A stretch of 13,522 nucleotides of DNA from Acidobacteriota bacterium (lineage in GTDB: Bacteria > Acidobacteriota > Blastocatellia > Pyrinomonadales > Pyrinomonadaceae), in assembly GCA_013696385.1 (NCBI GenBank), contig JACCYR010000128.1:1-13522 (forward strand), read 5' to 3'. Below are positions 5,798 to 11,894 of this stretch, piece after piece. The notes beneath the pieces were generated by a model. The model ran no database searches and was not told where the DNA came from. It saw only the letters and a list, made by a program, of their open reading frames with translations. Within the stretch, counting starts at the first letter, position 1, and the number at the start of each line of letters is the position of its first letter. Position numbers and translations under genes: made by a program.

Positions 5798-6822
5798 ATG
5801 GGTAAAATAAAAGTCATTGCATTAAGTGATGAGCAACGCGCCGAACTTGAGAAAGGTTATCGAAATGGCAAAAGTCATACTTTCCGCCAGCGGTGTCAGA
5901 TGATTTTGCTGAAAAGCGAAAAGCGAACCTCTTTGGAAATCGCCGCAGTAGTGGGCTGCTGCGAGATGGTCATCAACAATTGGCTGACACGCTATTTGGA
6001 AGAAGACATTGAAGGTTTGCGGACGAGAGCGGGGCGCGGACGACCGCCGATCTTATCACAGCAGAATGCCGAACATTTGCGGCTCGTCAAAGCTGAAATC
6101 GAAAAACATCCGAACTCGGTCAAAACGGTGATTGCCGCGCTCGACGAAGGGTTAGATTTACAGATGCACCCGGAAACCTTGAAACGCTTTCTAAAAAAAA
6201 TGGTTACCGATTTTGTCGGGCAAGAACGTGGCTCAAGAGTCGGCAAGTGGCAGTCGAGCGAGCCGAAAAAGAAGAAGTCTTAAAGCGTTTGTGGGAATTT
6301 TATCGGCTTGGTTGGATTGATTTATATTTCGGGGATGAAAGCGCGTTTTCGATGAATCCGAAATTGCCTTACGGCTGGTCGCCGAAAGGGGAACGAATCA
6401 AGATATTTCCGCAGCGCGATAAGAAGATAAATTTGTTTGGTGTATTTCGACCCGATAATTTCTGTTTGACATATGAAAGTGCGGAAAATATCAATTCAAA
6501 CTTTCTGATTCGCGTTCTCGATGATTTTTGCAAATATGTGGAGAAACCGACCGTTTTAGTTTTAGATAATGCGCCGACGCATCGGTCGGAAAAGTTTTTG
6601 ACAGCCGTTGAAAGATGGATGGAAAAAGATTTATATGTTTTCTTTTTGCCGAAATACTCGCCGCATTTGAATTTGGCGGAAACCTTCTGGCGCAAGGCGA
6701 AATACGAATGGCTCAGACCGACTGATTACAGTTCGTTTGCCAAGTTCAAAAAGAAAGTAAAAGCTATCTTCAACAATATCGGATTGGAATATAAAATCCA
6801 ATTTCATCAAATGATGGTTTAA
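5798..6822 (+). CDS. IS630-family transposase, two frames joined by a -1 shift at A8
   Basis: The upstream frame (5798-6283) encodes the N-terminal DNA-binding part: an HTH with RQRCQMILLKSEKRTSLEIA and a GRGRPPILS linker. The downstream frame, open to the stop at 6820-6822, carries the DDE catalytic triad: Asp in YFGDESAFSM, Asp in VLVLDNAPTHRS and Glu in SPHLNLAETFWRKAKYEWL. At 6193-6200 there are eight A. In the upstream frame this reads CTA AAA AAA ATG; one base back it continues as NGYRFCRARTWLKSRQVAVE, which restores the family's conserved KKxGYRWxRAR region. The joined product is about 341 residues, normal for the family. A_AAA_AAA is a classic slippery site, so either programmed -1 frameshifting or transcriptional slippage could make the full enzyme. 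A single-base loss (or sequencing error) in the A run is the alternative. Confidence 0.88.
6193..6200 (+). promoter_or_regulatory. A8 slippery site in the transposase
   Basis: Eight consecutive A at the point where protein similarity moves from the upstream to the downstream (-1) frame. In the upstream frame it contains the heptamer A_AAA_AAA in phase. No stimulatory hairpin was checked beyond eye inspection. Confidence 0.6.
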
Positions 6823-6823
6823 T

Positions 6824-6842
6824 CTATTTCTGTTGGGGTGCT
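6824..6842 (-). repeat. IS630 right terminal inverted repeat
   Basis: Perfect complement of the left end. Its outermost base supplies the last base of the kinase TAA stop codon. Confidence 0.93.
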
Positions 6843-9271
6843 TAATTATCTTCGTCAATTTTTTTGAGCAGTTCATTAAAACGCGGGTCTTGGCGAAGCG
6901 GCGCGAGAAGTTTGTCATTTTCATACCACGGCTTGTTTTCGTTGCCGAGTTTGATGGCGCGTTCCATCCAGTAAAACGCTTCGTCTATTTCCCCAAGTTG
7001 AGCGTTGGCGGAAGTCATCCAATAAGCCATATCGTGGTCGGCTTTTGCCAAACCCCGCGCTTCTTCCGTCAATTGCGCCCGGGCTTCGTCGCGTCTTCCG
7101 ACATTAGCCAGAAAAATTGCGTAAAGTGAACGAATGCCGTCCATTTGTTCATTTTCTCGCAAGACTTCTTCCATTAGCTTAATCGCTTGGTCGGTATCGC
7201 CGCGATAAAACAGCACAGTCGAACGGAAAATTCTAATCATCGGATGATTTGGTTCGATTGCCGCGCCTTTGTCGAGTTCGCGCATCGCTTCGTCATAAAG
7301 ACCTCGGTAAAGAAAGATACGTGAACGATTGTAAGAAGCCACCGTCTGCGCTGCCGGGTCAAGCCGCACCAATTTTTCAAATGCCTTCAAAGCCTCGTCA
7401 TGTTCGCCGTCAAGCCGGTGCATTGTGCCTTTAACAAAATAAAGCGGTGCTTCGTTTGGAAATTGCTCATGAAGAAGTTTGATTTCTGTCCGCGCTTTTT
7501 TCTTTTCGCCGCGCGATAGATAAATCAACACCATTAAAACCCGCGCTTCGACAACATTTGGGTCGTAGAAAAAGGCTCGGCTAAAGGCGGCTTCGGCGTA
7601 AGTATAATCTTCAGCATCGCCCATTCCTTTAAACACGCGATTTGCATAACACGCGCCCAAACCGCTATGCGCCAGTGCAAAATGCGGGTCGAGTTCGATA
7701 GCGCGTTTAAAATTGGCGATTGCCGCCTCGCAGTCTTCGGTCGCCAAAGTGCGGAAGATAAATCTGCCGAAATTGTCGCGTCCGCGCAAAAACTCTTCAT
7801 AGGCTTGCGGGTTGTCGGTCGAACGGCGACCAAGTTTTTCCTGCTCCGTGCTGGAAAGTTCGAGCCGCAAACCGTCAAGAATTCGTTGGGCGATAATGTC
7901 TTGCAAAGCCAGAATGTCGCTGCCTTGCGCGTCAATCCGGTCGCTCCATAAAATATCACCCGTTAAAACGTCGAGTAGCTGTGCCGTAACGCGCAATTTG
8001 TCGCCTGCCCGCAAAAAACTCGCCGATAGAACGGCGTGAACGCGCAGTTCTCTGCCGACCTCGCGTGGGTCGAATTCTTTGCCCTGATATTTGGCGATGA
8101 CCGAACTCGGACGCACGATTAATGAATGAAGCTGCGCGAGTTCCGTAATTACCGCGTCGGCTAAAGCAAATTCATAAAAATTTGATGCTGGGTCTTGGCT
8201 CAAATTTTTAAACGGCAGAATTGCCACGCTTTTTTTCTCTTGTCCGGTTATAGTTAAAGTCGTGTCTGGCGAAAAAGTCGGGGACAGTGAAATGGAAGTT
8301 GAGCGTTGCAGCGAATTGTCTAAGCTGGATTTGCCGGTTATCCAATTCCAAGCGCGTATAACCGGATTGTCTTCTAGATGACGCGGCGCGAAAATATCGC
8401 TCTGGAAAGCGGGCATTCCCGAAATTTCCTGCAAAACGCCGCGCAAATCATCGCGCATTTTTGATATTTCCTGATAACGGTCAATCGGTGCTTTGGCTAA
8501 GGCTTTGTCAATAATTTCCTGAAGATGTGGCGGAAACGGCTCGCTTCGCATTTCGGCAATCGGGGTCGGCGTTCCGTAAAGGACTTGGTGGCGCACGTCG
8601 TGAACGGTTTTACCTTGAAACGCCCAGATTCCGGTCAGCATTTCGTAAAGCAAAACGCCGGTTGAAAAAATGTCGGCGCGGTGGTCGGTTTTTTCACCTT
8701 TGGCTTGTTCCGGTGCGGCGTAAGTTGCCGTGCCGTAAGGAATACCGAGTTCGGTAATTTCCATGCGGTCTAAACCTGTCGTATGCGCGGCAGGCTCGTC
8801 TTGCAGAAGTTTTGCCAAACCGAAATCAAGAATTTTTGCCTGTCCGGTGTCCGATACCATTATATTTCCCGCTTTGATGTCGCGGTGAATGATGCCGCGC
8901 GAGTGTGTATAAGCAAGCGCGTCGCAGACTTGAATAGCGATTGAGAGCGCACTTTTCAAATTAAGCGGACGACCATCAACGAGTTGGCGGACGTTTTTGC
9001 CTTCGACATATTGCATCGCAATATAAAAAACGCCGTCGTCTTCGTGAAAATCGTAAATCGTGCAGATATTTGGGTGGTCGAGCTGCGAACAGAGTTGGGC
9101 TTCGCGTTCAAAGCGTTTGAAATTGGCGGTTTTTTGAGTCAACTCCGGCGGCAGAACTTTGATGACAACCGTCCGGTCAAGTTTTGTATCCTGCGCTTTA
9201 TAGACAGTTCCTTGTCCGCCCGCGCCGATTTTTTCTAAAATTTTGTATTGGTTAATGTTCTCGCCAACCAT
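6842..9271 (-). CDS. Ser/Thr protein kinase with TolB/FlgO-like domain and TPR repeats
   Basis: An 809-residue protein. Residues 9-280 are a Hanks-type kinase with all key elements: glycine loop GAGGQGTVY (16-24), Lys38, Glu57, HRDIKAGN (129-136), DFG (149-151) and APE (186-188). It should be catalytically active and autophosphorylate in the activation loop. Residues about 348-475 (SVAILPFKNLSQ onward) match the TolB-N/FlgO-like module often seen beside adenylate cyclases and kinases of this type. From about 490 to 800 there are tetratricopeptide repeats (for example FKRAIELDPHFALAHSGLGACYA). No membrane helix is visible, so unlike many bacterial kinases it seems cytoplasmic. The ATG (MVGENINQYKILEKIG) fits family starts but has no Shine-Dalgarno: a 7-nt repeat array abuts it. 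The stop codon coincides with the IS630 target TA and is regenerated, so the protein is not truncated. Confidence 0.93.
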   Translation of the reverse strand: MVGENINQYKILEKIGAGGQGTVYKAQDTKLDRTVVIKVLPPELTQKTANFKRFEREAQLCSQLDHPNICTIYDFHEDDGVFYIAMQYVEGKNVRQLVDGRPLNLKSALSIAIQVCDALAYTHSRGIIHRDIKAGNIMVSDTGQAKILDFGLAKLLQDEPAAHTTGLDRMEITELGIPYGTATYAAPEQAKGEKTDHRADIFSTGVLLYEMLTGIWAFQGKTVHDVRHQVLYGTPTPIAEMRSEPFPPHLQEIIDKALAKAPIDRYQEISKMRDDLRGVLQEISGMPAFQSDIFAPRHLEDNPVIRAWNWITGKSSLDNSLQRSTSISLSPTFSPDTTLTITGQEKKSVAILPFKNLSQDPASNFYEFALADAVITELAQLHSLIVRPSSVIAKYQGKEFDPREVGRELRVHAVLSASFLRAGDKLRVTAQLLDVLTGDILWSDRIDAQGSDILALQDIIAQRILDGLRLELSSTEQEKLGRRSTDNPQAYEEFLRGRDNFGRFIFRTLATEDCEAAIANFKRAIELDPHFALAHSGLGACYANRVFKGMGDAEDYTYAEAAFSRAFFYDPNVVEARVLMVLIYLSRGEKKKARTEIKLLHEQFPNEAPLYFVKGTMHRLDGEHDEALKAFEKLVRLDPAAQTVASYNRSRIFLYRGLYDEAMRELDKGAAIEPNHPMIRIFRSTVLFYRGDTDQAIKLMEEVLRENEQMDGIRSLYAIFLANVGRRDEARAQLTEEARGLAKADHDMAYWMTSANAQLGEIDEAFYWMERAIKLGNENKPWYENDKLLAPLRQDPRFNELLKKIDEDN

Positions 9272-9274
9272 ATC

Positions 9275-9307
9275 GGATTTTGGATTTTAGATTTTAGATT
9301 TTGGATT
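9275..9307. repeat. Heptad array, left arm (ATTTTRG units)
   Basis: Four 7-nt units, ATTTTGG, ATTTTAG, ATTTTAG, ATTTTGG, with partial units at the edges. The array is the inverted partner of 9388-9416 (27 of 28 positions complementary) and lies directly against the kinase start codon. Confidence 0.85.
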
Positions 9308-9387
9308 GCCGGAGAGTATTCTAACTTTTGCTTTCGGAATAGGAAAGCACAGGCATAACGATTAAGAACTTCAGAACCAAAATTTAA

Positions 9388-9416
9388 CCCAAAATCCAAA
9401 ATCTAAAATCCAAAAT
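9388..9416. repeat. Heptad array, right arm (CCAAAAT units)
   Basis: Reads CCAAAAT, CCAAAAT, CTAAAAT, CCAAAAT, in inverted orientation to the array at 9275-9307, with about 80 bp between the arms. It partly provides the T tract of the glutaredoxin terminator on the minus strand. Confidence 0.85.
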
Positions 9417-9439
9417 AAAAGTATCGGCAAACTGCCGAT
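9412..9439 (-). terminator. Rho-independent terminator of the glutaredoxin gene
   Basis: On the minus strand, a 7-bp stem ATCGGCA/TGCCGAT with a 3-nt loop, followed by ACTTTTATTTT, starting 17 nt after the glutaredoxin stop codon. Confidence 0.7.
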
Positions 9440-9456
9440 TAATCAGATGTAACGGT

Positions 9457-9678
9457 TCAACCACGCAACGGGTCGCCCCAGCCTGATTGGATATATTCGC
9501 CGTTTTCAACAATGCACGGCACAACCAAATCGCCGCCCGAAAATTCGAGCATTTCTTTTTTTCGCTCAGGATTGTTCTGCGCGTCATATTCGGCAAATTC
9601 AATGTTGTTTTCGTTGTAATAATCACGGGCTTTGTCGCAATACGGACAACCCGGTTTTGTGTAAATTACTAATGACAT
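9457..9678 (-). CDS. Glutaredoxin-like protein with CPYC active site
   Basis: A 73-residue single-domain thioredoxin-fold protein: beta strand LVIYTKPG, the redox-active CPYC at 11-14, and the cis-proline in LVVPCIVENG (Pro54). It ends SGWGDPLRG. It would reduce disulfides or glutathione mixed disulfides in the cytoplasm, or help deliver reducing power to partner enzymes. Two points differ from textbook glutaredoxins: a third Cys (55) directly after the cis-proline, and a short C-terminus lacking the final helix. A Shine-Dalgarno AAGGAG lies about 14 nt before the ATG, which is longer than usual. It is transcribed in the direction of the kinase but separated from it by a terminator, and it lies 287 bp downstream of the rhodanese gene. 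Confidence 0.87.
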   Translation of the reverse strand: MSLVIYTKPGCPYCDKARDYYNENNIEFAEYDAQNNPERKKEMLEFSGGDLVVPCIVENGEYIQSGWGDPLRG

Positions 9679-9712
9679 TTTTCGTAAAAATACTCCTTGG
9701 TTAGAAACAAGT

Positions 9713-9780
9713 TTATCAGTTATTGGTTTTCAGTCAACATTTGACATCAGACAACTGATAATTGATAAATGATTGATGAT
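9713..9780. repeat. Degenerate heptad array with inverted ends
   Basis: From 9730 the sequence can be cut into 7-nt units AGTCAAC, ATTTGAC, ATCAGAC, AACTGAT, AATTGAT, AAATGAT, TGATGAT. TTATCAGTT at 9713-9721 is the exact complement of AACTGATAA at 9753-9761, so this is again an inverted arrangement between two genes. The array is more degenerate than the one at 9275. Confidence 0.6.
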
Positions 9781-9934
9781 GAACCATGACATTTTTGAGC
9801 CATTTGAAAAATCGGTTGCAATTGAAATTTTCAGCGCAAGTCAAGAATTTCCCAAAAATGATACGCTTTTACGTTTAGTGTCAATGAAAATAACAGGAAA
9901 ATCAGCCTTAAAAATTCAATGTGCCAAGCAATGA
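9779..9934 (+). pseudogene. Possible remnant of a four-helix-bundle (23S rRNA-IVP-like) gene
   Basis: A 51-codon frame (MNHDIFEPFEKS, then VAIEIFSASQEFPKNDTL) resembles the first helix of small four-helix-bundle proteins (PF05635), whose pattern is WqkA...vEiYkltxxFPkxE. Further on another frame gives VPSN followed by Glu, close to the family's IPSNIAEG. No Shine-Dalgarno precedes it and the rest of the gene is absent. The similarity is short, so this may be chance. Confidence 0.3.
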
Positions 9935-9965
9935 AATCTGTGTTTTTTATTTTTAAGCATATCAT

Positions 9966-10286
9966 TTAGTATTTCGGAACACTCGCGTCAACTTCATTTG
10001 ACCACGCCGTAATCCCGCCTTTAAGATTTTTCAAGTCGCCTTTAAAGCCGGTTTTTTGCATAGCTTCAATGGCTTTCGCGCTTCGTCCGCCCATTTTGCA
10101 ATGAATGATGGTTTCTTTGGTTTCGTCAATTTCGTCCATTCTTTTCATAATTTCGCCAAGCGGAATGAGTTTCGCGCCTTCAATTTTGGCAAAAGCGTAT
10201 TCGTCGGGCTGGCGCACATCAATCAATTGAACATCTTCGCCATTGTCCATTTTTTGTTTTAATTCGGTTGCCGTTATTTGCTGCAT
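9966..10286 (-). CDS. Single-domain rhodanese-like sulfurtransferase
   Basis: A 106-residue rhodanese domain. Seen are the IDVRQPDEYAFAKIEGAKLIPLGEI core, the catalytic Cys63 in IIHCKMGGRSAKA (a six-residue active loop CKMGGRS as in single-domain and MoeB/ThiF-fused rhodaneses) and the closing LKGGITAWSNEVD. Such proteins carry a persulfide on the Cys and pass sulfane sulfur to acceptors in the cytoplasm; GlpE is the familiar E. coli single-domain example. The physiological acceptor cannot be told. The start is supported by a GAGGT Shine-Dalgarno 8 nt before the ATG. It faces away from the efflux operon, and the 186-bp gap holds both promoters. With the glutaredoxin downstream it forms a small thiol/sulfur group. 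Confidence 0.9.
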   Translation of the reverse strand: MQQITATELKQKMDNGEDVQLIDVRQPDEYAFAKIEGAKLIPLGEIMKRMDEIDETKETIIHCKMGGRSAKAIEAMQKTGFKGDLKNLKGGITAWSNEVDASVPKY

Positions 10287-10316
10287 ATTTTTACCTCTTT
10301 TAAATGTTTATTAAAG

Positions 10317-10345
10317 TTTATAACTTTATCTTGAGTTTTCCGCAA
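10317..10345 (-). promoter_or_regulatory. Candidate promoter of the rhodanese gene
   Basis: On the minus strand TTGCGG (10345-10340), a 17-bp spacer and TATAAA (10322-10317), 30 nt before the ATG. The -10 is good; the -35 matches only in its first half. Confidence 0.4.
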
Positions 10346-10431
10346 TCCGCTAAGTGAAAGATAATAAATCAACGAAAAATTGTTTCCTTTACAAAAATTT
10401 ACACAATGAATTTTCGGTTTGTTCATCTGAT

Positions 10432-10437
10432 TATAAT
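10432..10437 (+). promoter_or_regulatory. Candidate -10 box of the efflux operon
   Basis: A consensus TATAAT 35 nt before the adaptor start codon. The -35 region 17 bp upstream is poor, which may mean an activator is needed. Confidence 0.42.
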
Positions 10438-10472
10438 ACAATTGTGGATACTTAAAGGGTTAAAGAAATTTT

Positions 10473-11795
10473 ATGCGATTTATCCATCTGACTAAGCAAA
10501 AGGCGAATTTTAAATTGCTGCTCGTAATTTTCGCGTTTGCGCTGTGTCTTGCCTGCAATAAATCCGAAGCGGAAAACGCAAAAAAAGAAAACGCCAACAA
10601 TAATCAAGGCAGCACAGAAGCACCGACAGCGATAACGGTCGATAAAGCAATTTCCCGCGAAGTTCCCGCAGTTATTCAAACAACGGGCAGCCTTGTGGCG
10701 GACGAAACATCCGACATTGCGCCGAAAGTTGCAGGAAAAGTCGTCAATATTTATGCCAATGTTGGTGAATTTGTCGGACGCGGAAGCGTGATTGCCAAAA
10801 TTGACGACAAAGATGCACGGCTTCGGCTGGCGGAAGCCCAAGCCGGTGTCAAGCAAGCACAATCCGCTGTCCGTCAAGCCGAAGTGCGTTTAGGTCTTTC
10901 GGCAAATGGAACTTTCAATTCCAGCACGATTCCCGAAGTCCGCGCCGCCAACGCTAATTATGAACAGGTGCTTGCCGAACTTCGCCAAGCCGAAGCAAAT
11001 GAAAAACGCTATCGTGATTTGGTCGAAACGGGAGATGTGGCGATGATTACTTACGAAACTTATCGCACAAACCGCGATACGGCTCGCGCCCGCGTCAATG
11101 CCGCGAAGCAACAACTCGAAGCCGCCGTCAACGCCGCCAAATTAAATAATCAAGCAATAAAAGGCGCACAAGCCGCCGTTGAAGCGGCGCAGACACAAGT
11201 GGCGACGGCACAGCAAGCAGTTACCGATACGATTATTCGCGCGCCTTTTTCGGGTTTTATCAGCGAACGTCCGACGGCGGTCGGTGAATATGTAACGTCT
11301 TCAACGCCGGTGGCGACAATTTTGCGGACAAATCCAATCAAACTTCAAATGCAGGTTGCCGAGTCGGACGTGCCGTATGTTTCCATTGGCAAAGCCGTAT
11401 CGCTGGAAGTTGACGCATACAAAGACCGCAGATTCGGCGGCACGGTTACGGCAATAAATCCGGCGATTGACCCGACTTCGCGCTCGGCGGTCGTCGAAGC
11501 GCAGATTGAAAATGGCGATAACGCTTTGCGTTCGGGAATGTTTGTTACGGCGCGAATTATCAGGCAAGGCGGAAATATCGGCATTTTTGTGCCAAAATCA
11601 GCAGTTTATGATGACCAAAGCACACAATCTTACCGTGTGTTCGTGATTCAGGAAGGCGTGGCGAAATTGCGCGTTGTGCAGCTCGGAACGGAAGAAAATG
11701 ATTTTGTGCAGATTTTGTCAGGTGTCAATGCTGATGAAACAATTGCAACGAGTAATTTGAAGCAGCTTTATGAAGGAGCGGAAGTGCAGTTTTAG
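10473..11795 (+). CDS. RND efflux periplasmic adaptor (membrane fusion protein), probable lipoprotein
   Basis: A 440-residue HlyD/AcrA-type adaptor that would bridge an inner-membrane RND pump and an outer-membrane channel. The N-terminus has a hydrophobic segment (13-27) ending LCLAC, with Cys28 the probable lipid-anchored residue; note Cys rather than Leu at -3, so the lipobox is not canonical. A low-complexity Asn/Lys/Glu/Ala linker follows. Next are the first half of the lipoyl domain (SDIAPKVAGKVVNIYANVGEFVGRGSVIAKID), an alpha hairpin rich in Ala, Gln and Glu (about 110-255, coiled coil), the second lipoyl half (TIIRAPFSGFISERPTAVGEYV), and beta-barrel and membrane-proximal domains (KLQMQVAESDVPYV, AINPAIDPTSRSAVVEAQI, FVPKSAVYDD). 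The gene lies 99 bp before the RND gene on the same strand. The substrate (drug or metal) cannot be predicted; no metal-binding His-rich segment is seen. Confidence 0.93.
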   Translation: MRFIHLTKQKANFKLLLVIFAFALCLACNKSEAENAKKENANNNQGSTEAPTAITVDKAISREVPAVIQTTGSLVADETSDIAPKVAGKVVNIYANVGEFVGRGSVIAKIDDKDARLRLAEAQAGVKQAQSAVRQAEVRLGLSANGTFNSSTIPEVRAANANYEQVLAELRQAEANEKRYRDLVETGDVAMITYETYRTNRDTARARVNAAKQQLEAAVNAAKLNNQAIKGAQAAVEAAQTQVATAQQAVTDTIIRAPFSGFISERPTAVGEYVTSSTPVATILRTNPIKLQMQVAESDVPYVSIGKAVSLEVDAYKDRRFGGTVTAINPAIDPTSRSAVVEAQIENGDNALRSGMFVTARIIRQGGNIGIFVPKSAVYDDQSTQSYRVFVIQEGVAKLRVVQLGTEENDFVQILSGVNADETIATSNLKQLYEGAEVQF

Positions 11796-11888
11796 TCCCA
11801 AGTTCAATGTCCCAAGTCAAAATCGTTTTCTGGACTTGAAACTTAAAACTTTGGATTTGCGACTTTAGACTTGAAACTTGAGACTTAA
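11796..11888. repeat. Heptad arrays in the adaptor-RND spacer
   Basis: Two blocks with a strict 7-nt period. Positions 11796-11816 read TCCCAAG, TTCAATG, TCCCAAG. Positions 11833-11888 read GACTTGA, AACTTAA, AACTTTG, GATTTGC, GACTTTA, GACTTGA, AACTTGA, GACTTAA. The first block is roughly the inverse complement of the second (CTTGGGA against ACTTGAA types), so the operon spacer is almost wholly repeat. Confidence 0.8.
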
Positions 11889-11894
11889 AAGAAT

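Larger units (their letters stand above)
5759..6844. mobile_element. IS630-family insertion sequence, complete, with TA target duplication
   Basis: The element occupies 5761-6842 (1082 bp). Its termini are perfect 19-bp inverted repeats, AGCACCCCAACAGAAATAG at 5761-5779 and its complement at 6824-6842. TA dinucleotides at 5759-5760 and 6843-6844 are the target duplication typical of the IS630/Tc1/mariner superfamily. One transposase, split over two frames, fills the element. Identical ends and an intact duplication indicate a recent insertion. The right end lies in the stop codon of the kinase gene. Confidence 0.93.

Noticed and set aside
6247..6822. An independent second transposase gene starting at 6247.
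   Set aside because: Upstream of that ATG the same frame still encodes conserved transposase sequence back to the A8 run, so it is the continuation of the first frame.
9275..9416. A short CRISPR array.
   Set aside because: The units are only 7 nt long with no spacers, and there are no cas genes nearby.
10452..10877. A 141-codon minus-strand frame rich in Cys and Phe inside the adaptor gene.
   Set aside because: Its composition is what the reverse complement of the adaptor's codon use produces; no motif or start signal.
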